The notes under the pieces: model-generated
What the model was told of the DNA's origin: nothing
What the model saw: only the letters and a program-made list of their open reading frames with translations
Databases searched by the model: none
DNA from: Pseudomonas agarici
Lineage (GTDB): Bacteria; Pseudomonadota; Gammaproteobacteria; Pseudomonadales; Pseudomonadaceae
Length of the DNA: 64,000 nt
Assembly (NCBI RefSeq): GCF_900109755.1
Contig: NZ_FOAR01000021.1
Location: 42,544-106,543 of the forward strand
Direction: 5' to 3'
Shown: one piece after another, positions 15,859 through 24,201 of the stretch
How positions within the stretch are numbered: the stretch's first letter is position 1
Layout of the letters: every line of letters begins with the position of its first letter
Program-made: the position numbers and the translations under genes

Positions 15859-17784
15859 TTAAGGCGGCGGAGTGGCTGGCGCGGAGCTGGCCGGTTGTTC
15901 CACCGGCTTGGGCAGCGGCGACTCCATCACCGGTTGCTCCACGGGCGCCGGCAACGGCTGCCAGTTCTCATTCGCCCGTGGCACCGCCAACGGTGGTGGA
16001 ATGGCACCGTTGCTGGCGCCGCCGCTGGTTTTCATATTCAAGTTCTGGCTGTTGTGTAACACCATGCCCTCGGTGGAGCTGCGCGCTTCGGTGCCGCTGC
16101 TGAAGGTACTGACCTGGGATGCCGGCAGGTCGAGATTACGCTCGATCCTGGGGGTGATCAGCAGGATGATCTCGCTCTTGCCCTGCTCGCTCTTGTTGGT
16201 GCCGAAAATCGCCTGACCCAACCCCGGCAACCGGCTCAAGCCCGGCAGGCCGCTGCCCTCGTCGATGTCGGCGGTGCGAATCAGGCCGGCGACCACCTGG
16301 GTTTCATTGTTGCGCGCGGTGAGTGTGGTGCGGGTCGAGCGCGAGCCGAGCTCGAAGGTCGGCGGGATATTGTCGGTGCCTTCGTTGCGTTTGGTGATAT
16401 GCGTCATGTCGATCACCATCTGCAAGTTGATTTCATCGTTGAGACTGATATTGGGCTGGACTTCGATGCTCAGCCCGACATCCTGGTAGGAGACCGACGC
16501 GGTGGTCGTGAGGTTAGCCGTGGTGGAGGTGACCACCGGAATCTTATCGCCAATCTTGATCTCGGCCTTTTCCCGGTTCTTCACGCGGATGCGCGGATTG
16601 GCCAGGGTGACCGTATTGCCGCTACGTTGCAGCAGGTTGATCTTGGCTTCCAGGCTGCCGATTTCCAGTTGGCGCCCGCCAAGCCCCGTGGTGGCCGGGA
16701 GGGTGCCGGGCAGCGAGAGGCCGATGGAACCGGGGTAATTGACCCCCAGGTTGAGTTCGTCGACCAGGCTGACTTCCATCACCTGGATATCGATGGTCAC
16801 TTCCGAATCGGCCAGGTCGATGGCTTGCACCAGCTTCTCCACGGCGCTCAGGGTTTCCACGCCGTCGCGCACGATCACCGCGCTGAGCCGTTCGTCCACC
16901 AGCACCTCCTTGGGCTTGAGCAACTGCTTGATCTCGGCCGCCGCCAGTTTCGGATCGGCGTGGCTGAGGTAGAAGGTGCGCACCGCTAACTCGCGGTATT
17001 CGCGCTCCTTGTCCGGGCGTGCGGGGTAGATCAGTACGGTGTCGGCATTGAGTACCTTCATCTGCAATTGATGGGTCGACAACAGCAGGTTCAGCGCATC
17101 TTCGGCGGTGGTGCGGGACGCCGAGATACTGGCCGCCGCGTTCGGGTTGACGTCTTTGTCGATCACGAAGTTGATCCCCGACAGCCTGGCGATGGTCTCG
17201 AAAATAGTGGTCAGGCTCTGGGAACTGAAGTGCAGGCTGACGGGTTTTTTCATCGAGTCGCTCAGCTTCGGCTTGAGGCTGTCGACGCTGACCAGGGTAC
17301 GCGTCAGGCTGTCGCGCAGGTCAAGGGCGTCGCGGTAGTTGGGTTGCTGGACGATGATCTGACGGACGATGGCCAGAGCCTCCCTCGGGTTGCTCGCGCT
17401 CAGTGCCTTGGCCCGAGCCAGTTCGGGGCGCAGCCGGGCGAGGTTCTCGATGGTGCGAATGGCCTGGCTGGCGCCGAGGTTGCCGGGGTCGTATTTGAGG
17501 ATCTGCCGCATGGCCGCGATGGCACCGGCATCGTCGTTGCGTGCCAGGGCATCGCTGGACTGGCGGCTGTATTGGTCGACCAGTTGCTCGGTCCTGCCGA
17601 ACAGCGCGGCGCGCAGTTGGATATCGTCCGGGTGTTCTCTGACGGCGGCGCGCAGCACATCCACCGAGCGGGTGATATCACCGTCCTGGCGCAACAGTTC
17701 ACTCTCGTTGAGCGGCCCGCGGGACTGGCAGGCGCTCAGTCCGATCAGCAGCAGGGCCAACCATGGCCGGATAGATTTTGACAT
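15859..17784 (-). CDS. gspD: Secretin lipoprotein (GspD/MshL type) with N-terminal TPR region
   Basis: 641 residues. A lipobox LSAC puts the lipidated cysteine at 19. Residues about 20-165 form a TPR-like helical region, followed by an STN/N0-like domain (VSLHFSSQSLTTIFETIARLSG split as VSLHFSSQSLTTIFE / TIARLSG), one N1-type domain (TFYLSHADPKLAAAEIKQLL) and the secretin core with SYQDVGLSIEVQP and SRLPGLGQAIFG. The C-terminal tail is Pro/Ser-rich. The single N1 plus TPR layout is closer to MSHA/PilQ-like secretins than to GspD of Xcp. It would form the outer-membrane channel. Last gene of the long minus-strand operon; no separate pilotin gene is present. Confidence 0.9.
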   Translation of the reverse strand: MSKSIRPWLALLLIGLSACQSRGPLNESELLRQDGDITRSVDVLRAAVREHPDDIQLRAALFGRTEQLVDQYSRQSSDALARNDDAGAIAAMRQILKYDPGNLGASQAIRTIENLARLRPELARAKALSASNPREALAIVRQIIVQQPNYRDALDLRDSLTRTLVSVDSLKPKLSDSMKKPVSLHFSSQSLTTIFETIARLSGINFVIDKDVNPNAAASISASRTTAEDALNLLLSTHQLQMKVLNADTVLIYPARPDKEREYRELAVRTFYLSHADPKLAAAEIKQLLKPKEVLVDERLSAVIVRDGVETLSAVEKLVQAIDLADSEVTIDIQVMEVSLVDELNLGVNYPGSIGLSLPGTLPATTGLGGRQLEIGSLEAKINLLQRSGNTVTLANPRIRVKNREKAEIKIGDKIPVVTSTTANLTTTASVSYQDVGLSIEVQPNISLNDEINLQMVIDMTHITKRNEGTDNIPPTFELGSRSTRTTLTARNNETQVVAGLIRTADIDEGSGLPGLSRLPGLGQAIFGTNKSEQGKSEIILLITPRIERNLDLPASQVSTFSSGTEARSSTEGMVLHNSQNLNMKTSGGASNGAIPPPLAVPRANENWQPLPAPVEQPVMESPLPKPVEQPASSAPATPPP

Positions 17785-17814
17785 GATCGTTCTCTTCGCT
17801 AGAGCGGTCCGTGC

Positions 17815-18318
17815 TCAGGGAGTATCCAGGCGCAACGTGGTCACTTGGCGCAAAGGCAAGTACGTCAGCACCACGCGGGTGTCGGTCAGTTTGTCCAGTC
17901 GATACCCCTTGTCGAAGGTCGCCCCCGGACGGATATGTCCCGCCACCGAGCAGCTCTGGCACAGGGTGTAACGCACACCCTGGCCCTGTAGCACGACAAT
18001 CTTCGACTGGCCTTGGTAGCGCCATTGCGCGCTGACCGTGAAGGGCATCGGCGGTGCCTGTGGGGCGCTGGGTTTCGCCGCTGCGACCGGTGGCGGTGGT
18101 GGCAGCCAGCTCTGGCTGGGAAACAGATCCACCAGGGATGTGGCCGGCGCCGGCGCGTTGGCGTCGGGGGCCGCTGGCGGTGTGGCAATTGGCGTGCGCG
18201 ACGCCGGGGCGAGCGCTGGCGGGGGCGGTATGGAGGTGTTGAGGTCCTGCCAGAACAGCCAGCCACAGCCGAGCAGCACGCCTCCCAGCAGCACGCGCAG
18301 AGGGAGCGCCAGCTTCAC
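17815..18318 (-). CDS. PilP/GspC/MshK-like inner-membrane connector
   Basis: 167 residues. One N-terminal transmembrane helix (about 7-22, LRVLLGGVLLGCGWLFW) is followed by a proline/alanine-rich linker (PPPPALAP ... PAPATS) and a C-terminal small beta domain with SAQWRYQGQSKIVVLQ, the HR-domain-like pattern of GspC/PilP proteins. A CQSC pair could form a disulfide. It would link the inner-membrane platform to the secretin. Its ATG overlaps the upstream PilO-like gene by 4 bases, and it is 30 bases from the secretin gene. Confidence 0.72.
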   Translation of the reverse strand: MKLALPLRVLLGGVLLGCGWLFWQDLNTSIPPPPALAPASRTPIATPPAAPDANAPAPATSLVDLFPSQSWLPPPPPVAAAKPSAPQAPPMPFTVSAQWRYQGQSKIVVLQGQGVRYTLCQSCSVAGHIRPGATFDKGYRLDKLTDTRVVLTYLPLRQVTTLRLDTP

Positions 18319-18872
18319 TTGAGCACCGCCAACAGGCTGAGGCGCAGGCGGATGTCCAGTTGTGCGCTGGTGATATCCTTGCGCTGCAGACTCAAGCTCT
18401 CTATGCGCACCGCCGGTTGCTGTACCACTTCGTCGAGCGCCCTGCGTAAGGTCGGATAAGCGCCACTCAGCGGGATATCCAGTTCCAGGCGTTGGGTTTG
18501 ATCGTCCCCCGGCGAGGAGTATTGGAAGTCGGTTTGCAGCACCGCGAAACCGTTTTGCTGCAGGACTGCCACCAGGCTCCCCAGGCGCGCCTCGAAGCTG
18601 TCGGTGTCAGGTAGTTGCCGGACCGCCCGAGGTTCGGCGGCATGCAGGTCCAGCGGGCGTTCGGCGATGCCCGCCCGGGCCTCGCGCAGACGCATGGCGC
18701 TGTTGTCGAGGCCGGGAACGATCAGCCCTTGGCGAATCACCAGGGCGACAACGATCAGCAGCAGCGCCAGGCCACCCCAGAAGCCAAGGAAACGTTGCAT
18801 CTGGGCCAGGGACCAGCGCAGACGTGCCTGGAGTCGGGCGGCGTCGGGCCACTGGCGGGGTATTGGCTTCAT
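18315..18872 (-). CDS. PilO/GspM/MshJ-like bitopic protein
   Basis: 185 residues. A cytoplasmic N-terminus with RWSLAQMQRFLG precedes a transmembrane helix (about 31-47, GGLALLLIVVALVIRQG). A periplasmic coiled-coil/ferredoxin-like domain follows (LGSLVAVLQQNGFAVLQ, ESLSLQRKDI, LDIRLRLSLLAVL), as in PilO and GspM. It would pair with the PilN-like protein. Start at 18872; the gap to the upstream gene is 14 bases. Confidence 0.72.
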   Translation of the reverse strand: MKPIPRQWPDAARLQARLRWSLAQMQRFLGFWGGLALLLIVVALVIRQGLIVPGLDNSAMRLREARAGIAERPLDLHAAEPRAVRQLPDTDSFEARLGSLVAVLQQNGFAVLQTDFQYSSPGDDQTQRLELDIPLSGAYPTLRRALDEVVQQPAVRIESLSLQRKDITSAQLDIRLRLSLLAVLK

Positions 18873-18886
18873 GGCCGGTCCGTTCC

Positions 18887-19429
18887 CTATTGGGCGCTGA
18901 GTTTGAATTTGACGCTCATCGGCAGCATGGGATCGCGGGTATTGCGCGCGCTCTGTTGCAGGTTGACGGTGAGGCCGGTGTCGGTCTTGAGTTTCTCGAT
19001 AAAGCGCAAGCTGCCTTCCAGGCGCTGGCTCTCCAGGTCCAGGTTGAGCTCCTGGGCCGCGGTGTTGACTTCCAGTCGCAACAACGCGACGTCCGGTGAC
19101 CAGGCCTGACCGAGGGCGTCGAGCAGGGCGAAGGGCGTGGCGTTTTGGCGGGCGAAGGTTTCCAGTTGTTTTTTCTGTTGGGGCGAGGTGCGCAGGGAGG
19201 CTTGCATCAGTTGTTCCTGCTGGATCGCCAGGGCCGTGAATTGCCGTTCAACCTGGTCGGCTTCGGCTTCCCGGACCTGCAGGGCCTGCCAGTCCGACCA
19301 CAGCAGCAACCACAGGCCGAGGGCTAATATGCTCAGTAGGACCAATAGCCAGGGCCGCATCCTTTCACCGCGCAGGTCGATCAAGGGTGCCCGTGGGTGG
19401 CGCCAGCGGCGGATCAGGGAAATGTTCAT
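18887..19429 (-). CDS. PilN/MshI-C-like bitopic protein
   Basis: 180 residues. The N-terminal cytoplasmic peptide MNISLIRRW is reminiscent of the PilN motif that contacts PilM. It is followed by one membrane helix (about 30-44, LVLLSILALGLWLLL), a coiled coil (VREAEADQVERQFTALA) and a periplasmic Fimbrial-assembly/PilN-type domain (VNTAAQELNLDLESQRLEG). The ATG overlaps the preceding PilM-like stop codon (ATGA). Function is alignment of the inner-membrane platform with the ATPase. Confidence 0.75.
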   Translation of the reverse strand: MNISLIRRWRHPRAPLIDLRGERMRPWLLVLLSILALGLWLLLWSDWQALQVREAEADQVERQFTALAIQQEQLMQASLRTSPQQKKQLETFARQNATPFALLDALGQAWSPDVALLRLEVNTAAQELNLDLESQRLEGSLRFIEKLKTDTGLTVNLQQSARNTRDPMLPMSVKFKLSAQ

Positions 19430-20175
19430 CAGGCCTGCTCCGCCAGCCAAGGATGCAACGGCCCCAGCCAGTGCCAGGGCCTGCTCGCCGACGGTTCGAA
19501 CGGCGCCTTGGCGGCCACCACCAGGGTTTGCTGTTCCTGCTCGTCGCACAATACATCGACCATCAGTAAGGCATCGGCCAAGTCCGTCTGCTGGCTCAGC
19601 GGCACCACGCAGACTTGCGCTGGCCGACCCTGGTGGGCGAATACGCAACCGAGAGCGTCGGGTTCGCGGACGGCGAAGCGATAGTCCTGGGGCAACTGGC
19701 GCCAATGGCGTTGCAAGGCATCGATCAGCAACGGCACGCAGCGCTGAATGGGCAGGTGCCTGGCCCGGAACAACGTCGTGAGGGATTCCATCAGTTCCTT
19801 GTCGACCGCCGCCGCCAGGCGCGCGCAACCGAACGGTGCAGGGTCGATCGCGACCTGCCATTGGGCGGAGTCGAGATCGTTGTGCTGGCTGAACAGCGCC
19901 AGGGCAAAATCTTGCCAGTCGAGGGGGCTGTAGAGACCTTCCTGCCAAGGCAGAACTCGGTAATGCACATGAGGGAAGCCCAACAATAGGGTGACTCGCT
20001 CCAGGTAACCCAGTCGACCATGGGGCGCCTGTTCCAGCAGCGCGGCACAGGCAGTCAGTGGATCGCCGCGCTCGCGGCCCCGCCAGAGGGGGCCGCCGGG
20101 CCAGCGCGGGCGGGCGGCCCAGTGAACTTCGTCCTGCGCCAGCAGCACCACATGATCAATAAAGGGAGAGGACAC
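19429..20175 (-). CDS. PilM/GspL-cytoplasmic-domain-like protein
   Basis: 248 residues, soluble with no membrane helix. It is a divergent actin-like (PilM/GspL-N/MshI-N) protein: short HVVLLAQDEVHW, WQVAIDPAPFGCARLAAAVDKE, here given as WQVAIDPAPFG and LAAAVDKELMES, and a late FEPSASRPWHWLGP. In type II systems this domain is fused to the membrane part (GspL); here it is a separate gene as in type IV pili. It overlaps the 3' end of the ATPase gene by 20 bases. Assignment relies on position plus weak similarity. Confidence 0.6.
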   Translation of the reverse strand: MSSPFIDHVVLLAQDEVHWAARPRWPGGPLWRGRERGDPLTACAALLEQAPHGRLGYLERVTLLLGFPHVHYRVLPWQEGLYSPLDWQDFALALFSQHNDLDSAQWQVAIDPAPFGCARLAAAVDKELMESLTTLFRARHLPIQRCVPLLIDALQRHWRQLPQDYRFAVREPDALGCVFAHQGRPAQVCVVPLSQQTDLADALLMVDVLCDEQEQQTLVVAAKAPFEPSASRPWHWLGPLHPWLAEQA

Positions 20176-21790
20176 GATGGACCTCCTGCAAGGTGGTGTG
20201 TCCGGCGGCGGCGCTCGCCAAGGCGATATCGCGCATGAAACGGTGGCCCGACTCCCGCGCCAGCTCCCGCAGGGCGGCGGCGGAGCGGCGTTGCAGCAGA
20301 CCTTCCTTGAGTGCGTCGGTGACGGTCAGTACTTCCGCCAGGGCCAGCCGGCCACGATAGCCGGTATGGCGGCAGGCCTCGCAGCCCCGGCCGAGCCGGT
20401 AGTGGCTGGCGGAGGAAGCGGCCGGCAGATGCGCCAGTTGCAGCAATTGCGCATCGGCTTCGGTGGCCTCGGCGCACTCGCTGCAGACTCGACGCAGCAG
20501 CCGTTGCGCGACCACGCCGTTGAGCGCCTCGACAAAGCTGGCCGGCTCGACCTTCAGATAGTTGAAGCGCTCCAGCACGCTGAACGCACTGTTGGCGTGG
20601 ACCGAGGAGAGCACCAGGTGGCCGGTCAAGGCGGCCTGCACGGCGATTCCGGCGGTTTCACCGTCGCGGATCTCGCCCACCAGGATGGTGTCCGGGTCGT
20701 GCCGCAGAATCGAGCGCAGGCCTCGGGCGAAGGTCAGGCCCTTCTTGTCGTTCACCGGGATTTGCAGCACGCCGGGCAGCTCGTACTCCACCGGGTCTTC
20801 GATGGTGATGATTTTCTTCTCGCCGGTATTGGTCTCCGACAGGGCGGCGTAGAGCGTTGTCGATTTGCCGCTGCCGGTGGGCCCGGTGACCAGCAGCATG
20901 CCATAGGGTTCGCTGGCCAGCAGGCGGATGCGGCGGATCGCGTCCTCGTCCAGGCCCAGGCTGTCCAGGCTCAGCGACTCTCCGCGCTGGGACTTGTCCA
21001 ACACCCGCAGCACCGCATCCTCGCCGTGGATGCTAGGCATGATGGAAACCCGGAAGTCGACGTCGCGCTGCTGGATGCGCGCCTTGAACCGACCGTCCTG
21101 GGGGACGCGGCGCTCGCCGATATCCAGGCCGGAGAGCACCTTGAGCCGTGACAGCGCCTGTTCGGCGGTATCGAGCCCGGCGCTCTGGCCGATCTGTTGC
21201 AGCACGCCGTCGATCCGGTACTTGATCACCAGGCCTTCGGGAGTGCTCTCGACATGGATATCGCTGGCCCGGCTCTGCAGGGCATCGAAGAGCATCGAGT
21301 TGACCAGCCGCACCACCGGATTGTCGTCGCGGGCGATGCTGCTCAGGGATATTTCCTGCACCGCTTCGGCCACCCGCGCGTCTTCATCATCGCGGGCGAA
21401 GGGGTCCATCACACGCTGGCTGGCCTCAGCCTTTTTCAGCTGTGTCTCGACGACCCCCGGCAGGCTCATCGCCAGGGTCATCGGCGCTAGCTCGGCATGG
21501 GCTTGCAACCATTGGCGACCGCTCAGGGCGAAGGGCGCGCCGAGCACCAGGTAGGCCTGACCGTCGATCTCTACCGGCAGGGTCCGGCGGGCCAGCGCCT
21601 GGGGCAGGGAGAGGGTGTCGAAGCGCTCATGACCGTCGACCTGGGCGTCGGTGAGTGGCGTCAGGCCCAGCAGCGCGGCGATGTCGGCCAAGTGTTCCGG
21701 CGTGTGCTCCAGCACCTGTTGCAGGTGCTCCGCCAACGGCCTGTTGGCCTGTCGTGCCTGCTGCTGCCATTGCTGTCTGAGGGTGTCCAT
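20156..21790 (-). CDS. gspE: Secretion/pilus assembly ATPase (GspE/PilB/MshE family)
   Basis: 544 residues. The N-terminal N1E/MshEN-like region (about 1-150) is followed by the ATPase core with NPVVRLVNSMLFDA and SDIHVE, Walker A GPTGSGKST (about 304-312), an Asp box (IITIEDPVEYELPG), Walker B (ILVGEIRDGETAGIA) and a His box (GHLVLSSVHANSA). A tetracysteine zinc motif (CSEC ... CEACRHTG, about 437-473) is typical of GspE/PilB extension ATPases. It would power pseudopilus assembly. Four bases downstream of gspF. Confidence 0.93.
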   Translation of the reverse strand: MDTLRQQWQQQARQANRPLAEHLQQVLEHTPEHLADIAALLGLTPLTDAQVDGHERFDTLSLPQALARRTLPVEIDGQAYLVLGAPFALSGRQWLQAHAELAPMTLAMSLPGVVETQLKKAEASQRVMDPFARDDEDARVAEAVQEISLSSIARDDNPVVRLVNSMLFDALQSRASDIHVESTPEGLVIKYRIDGVLQQIGQSAGLDTAEQALSRLKVLSGLDIGERRVPQDGRFKARIQQRDVDFRVSIMPSIHGEDAVLRVLDKSQRGESLSLDSLGLDEDAIRRIRLLASEPYGMLLVTGPTGSGKSTTLYAALSETNTGEKKIITIEDPVEYELPGVLQIPVNDKKGLTFARGLRSILRHDPDTILVGEIRDGETAGIAVQAALTGHLVLSSVHANSAFSVLERFNYLKVEPASFVEALNGVVAQRLLRRVCSECAEATEADAQLLQLAHLPAASSASHYRLGRGCEACRHTGYRGRLALAEVLTVTDALKEGLLQRRSAAALRELARESGHRFMRDIALASAAAGHTTLQEVHRVLSLY

Positions 21791-21794
21791 CGCG

Positions 21795-22973
21795 CTACCC
21801 CTGGATGGAACCGGCCAGTTCGAAGATCGGCATGTACAGCAGGAACACGATCAGTCCGATCAGGCCGCCGACCACCAGCATCAGCAGCGGCTCGAAGACC
21901 TTGCTGAACAGCTCGATGGCGCGCTCCAGCGCCTCGTCGTGGAACTGCGCGATACGCTCGCACATGGACGCCAGTTCGCCGCTCTGCTCGCCGACGCGCA
22001 GCAGGCGCTCGGCGACCGCAGTGGTGAGCCGATGCCGGGCGAGGGTGGTGGACAGCGGCTGGCCGGCGCGAATATCGGTCAAACTGCGGACCAGGTCGCC
22101 CTGACGCTCCGCCGGTAGCAGCGCCCCAGCCATTTCCATGGCCGACACCGCCGGCATCCCGCCCATCAGCAACATACCGGCGGTGCGGTAGAAACGTGCG
22201 AGGATAAACAGGGTCCGCTGGGCACCGAGGCTGGGGATTTTCCATAGCAGGGCGGCCAGGTGGCGCTTGACCGTCGCGGTCCGCGCCAGCAGCACCAGAG
22301 CGGCGATCAGCAACGCCAGGCCACTCATCAGCAAGCCTCCCTGTTGCTCCACCAACTCGCCCCACCAGACCATGAACCGCGCGGTCGCCGGCAGGTCGCT
22401 CATTGCGTCGAACACCGAGGCGAAGCGCGGGATCACGAAAAACAACAGGAACAGCAGGATCACCGCGCCCACGCCAAGCACCACCAAAGGGTACATCAGC
22501 GCACTGCTGACGCGTTTCTTCACGGTTTCCAGATGGGCTTCGAAATGATGGTAGCGCCGCAGTGCCACCGACAGTTGCCCGCTATGTTCGGAAGAAGCGG
22601 CGGTGGCCACCAGCAGGCTCGGAAAGATCGCCGGCTTGGCTTGCATGGCCTTGGAAAAGGCGTTGCCCTGGTACATCGACTCCAGCAGTTCGCTCAACAC
22701 CTGCCGGTTGACCCCCGGTGCGGCCTTGTCGCGCAGGGTTTCCACCGACTCCACCAGGACCAGTCCGGCGTCGAGCAGTACCACCAGTTCCTGGATAAAC
22801 AGGCCCAGAGCGAAACGCGCGCCGCGTCCTGGCCACTTGAAGGCGGTACGCTGGCGCAGCGAAACTACCTGGGCGTGCTGTAACTGGCGGCGAGCATCGT
22901 CGAGGTCGACGGCCTGCAGGCGCAGGTTGCGCAGTTGGCCCTGGCTGACGATACGCGCATCGAATTCCCTCAT
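21795..22973 (-). CDS. gspF: Inner-membrane platform protein (GspF/PilC/MshG family)
   Basis: 392 residues with two T2SSF domains (about 60-185 and 260-385) and three membrane helices (around 164-190, 208-232 and 362-385). Family signatures are FIQELVVLLDAGL, YPLVVLGVGAVILLF and FARFYRTAGMLL-like ILARFYRTAGMLLMGG, plus GEQSGEL. The start is placed at 22973 because the ATG overlaps the preceding stop (ATGA); the longer frame to 23051 would overlap the transglycosylase gene heavily. It organises the pseudopilus base with the ATPase. Confidence 0.92.
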   Translation of the reverse strand: MREFDARIVSQGQLRNLRLQAVDLDDARRQLQHAQVVSLRQRTAFKWPGRGARFALGLFIQELVVLLDAGLVLVESVETLRDKAAPGVNRQVLSELLESMYQGNAFSKAMQAKPAIFPSLLVATAASSEHSGQLSVALRRYHHFEAHLETVKKRVSSALMYPLVVLGVGAVILLFLLFFVIPRFASVFDAMSDLPATARFMVWWGELVEQQGGLLMSGLALLIAALVLLARTATVKRHLAALLWKIPSLGAQRTLFILARFYRTAGMLLMGGMPAVSAMEMAGALLPAERQGDLVRSLTDIRAGQPLSTTLARHRLTTAVAERLLRVGEQSGELASMCERIAQFHDEALERAIELFSKVFEPLLMLVVGGLIGLIVFLLYMPIFELAGSIQG

Positions 22974-23464
22974 GGTCGCGCCCCGCCGCGCGAGGCCAGC
23001 GTGCTGGCGCCCCGCTGACGCAGTTGCAGCAGGTTGGCGTAGTAGCTCCATACCCGTCGGGCATAGCGAGCGCGATGGGCGTCGCGCTCGCTACGAGCGC
23101 CGGCGTTGTAGGCGCCCACGGCCTGCCAGCCATAACCGAGCTGCTGGACGAACTGGGCGAGAATCCAGGCACCGGCCATCACACTGGTGCAGGGCTCGTC
23201 GAGCAGGTTGCGTTCGCCGATCCCGAAGGCGGCAAGACGTTCCAAGTGGCGGCTGTTGATCTGCATCAGACCGATATCACGGCTACCATCGCGGTTGATA
23301 TTGCGCGCACGGGGATCGAGCCCGGATTCGACCTGGGCAATGGCATAAAGTAGCAGGGGGTCGATATGGTAGCGCTCGCCAGCGTCCTGGAAACAGTTGG
23401 CGCCGCTGGCACCGGCCATCAGCAGGGCGGCCAGGGCGATCAGCAGTTCGAATGAGTGACGCAT
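22970..23464 (-). CDS. Small lytic transglycosylase (SLT family) inside the secretion operon
   Basis: 164 residues. A signal peptide (LLIALAALLMAGASG, cleavage about 21) precedes a family-1 SLT fold: catalytic glutamate E46 in AIAQVESGLDP, then DIGLMQINSRHLERL and VGAYNAGARSE. Resembles the IagB/PilT-type specialised transglycosylases that open peptidoglycan for envelope-spanning machines. It overlaps gspF by 4 bases and follows the major pseudopilin by 17, so it is built into the operon. Confidence 0.9.
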   Translation of the reverse strand: MRHSFELLIALAALLMAGASGANCFQDAGERYHIDPLLLYAIAQVESGLDPRARNINRDGSRDIGLMQINSRHLERLAAFGIGERNLLDEPCTSVMAGAWILAQFVQQLGYGWQAVGAYNAGARSERDAHRARYARRVWSYYANLLQLRQRGASTLASRGGARP

Positions 23465-23481
23465 GGGCAGGACCTCCGGGC

Positions 23482-23922
23482 TCAGAAGCCATACACGATG
23501 TCGGCGTTGGTTCCCTCGCCCGCGGCCTTGCCATCGCGACCCAGGGAGATGATCTCGACTTCATGGCTGGCGCCGGGGTTCTTGAAAAGGTAGGGATTGT
23601 TCCAGGGATCGGGCGGTACGCCCTTGGACAGGTACGGCCCGTGCCAGGCGGGCTCGCTGGCTGGCCGCTCGACCAGGACGTTGAGGCCCTGGGCCTCGCT
23701 GGGGTAATGACCGTTGTCCAGGCGGTACTGGTTCAGGGCGTCGGACAGGGATTTCATCTGGCCCTTGGCGGTCTGGACTTTCGCCAGTTCCAGGCGATCG
23801 AACATCTTCGGTCCGACGTAGCCGGCCAGCAGGGCGATGATCAGCAGGACCACCAGCAGTTCAAGCAAGGTGAAGCCGCGTGAGGGCTGGGCAAGGCGCA
23901 GGCGTAACGATAAACCGTTCAT
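23482..23922 (-). CDS. gspG: Major pseudopilin GspG
   Basis: 146 residues. The prepilin peptidase site is G16|F17 in SRGFTLLELLVVLL, with the Glu at +5 present (E21). The globular part has GspG features: LYNQYRLDNGHYPS-like DALNQYRLDNGHYPS, EAQGLNVLVERP, and GPYLSKGVPPDPWNNPY with calcium-loop residues near the end. It starts the second transcription unit (gspG to secretin). No prepilin peptidase is encoded in the window, so PilD from elsewhere must process it. Confidence 0.93.
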   Translation of the reverse strand: MNGLSLRLRLAQPSRGFTLLELLVVLLIIALLAGYVGPKMFDRLELAKVQTAKGQMKSLSDALNQYRLDNGHYPSEAQGLNVLVERPASEPAWHGPYLSKGVPPDPWNNPYLFKNPGASHEVEIISLGRDGKAAGEGTNADIVYGF

Positions 23923-24198
23923 GGAGGCCGCTCGGCTGATGAGGCAGGGAACGCGGTTACTGCTAACCTATTCCGGCCCTACATCAGGCGGGCACCACCG
24001 GCAGGTACACGTTGAACATGTCTCGGAGTGAATGACTGATTGTAACTCTAGTTCAATACCCTAAGTGGCAAGTACTTTGGGGTTATATCTCTTTATTATT
24101 AGTGAGAGATTTTTTTGTGATTGAAAAATATAAGAGAAACCGCTCGCCTGGATAACGTCGCACGGGCCGTGCGACGTTATCATCCACCACACAGGCCA
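23923..24198. other. AT-rich gap between the LPMO and gspG genes
   Basis: The 276 bases hold no gene. They contain a 31-base palindrome (24151-24181), the repeat arm at 24190-24201, and an AT-rich stretch (24040-24130) that probably carries the promoter for the gspG operon. ATCTCT and AGAGAT flank 12 bases before TTTTTT near 24088-24118, a weak terminator-like pattern on the plus strand. Confidence 0.45.
24151..24181 (-). terminator. Perfect 15-bp palindrome downstream of the LPMO gene
   Basis: GATAACGTCGCACGG (24151-24165) and CCGTGCGACGTTATC (24167-24181) are exact inverted repeats around one base. It lies 18 bases after the LPMO stop on the transcribed strand. No immediate U-run follows, so it may be a 3' stabilising hairpin or a protein-binding palindrome rather than a classical terminator. 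Confidence 0.5.
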
Positions 24199-24201
24199 CT
24201 A
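24190..24201 (-). repeat. TAGTGGCCTGTG repeat arm at the LPMO stop codon
   Basis: On the minus strand the LPMO stop codon TAG is the start of TAGTGGCCTGTG, the same 12-mer as at 307, 28042 and 31709. No second arm is seen nearby. Confidence 0.55.
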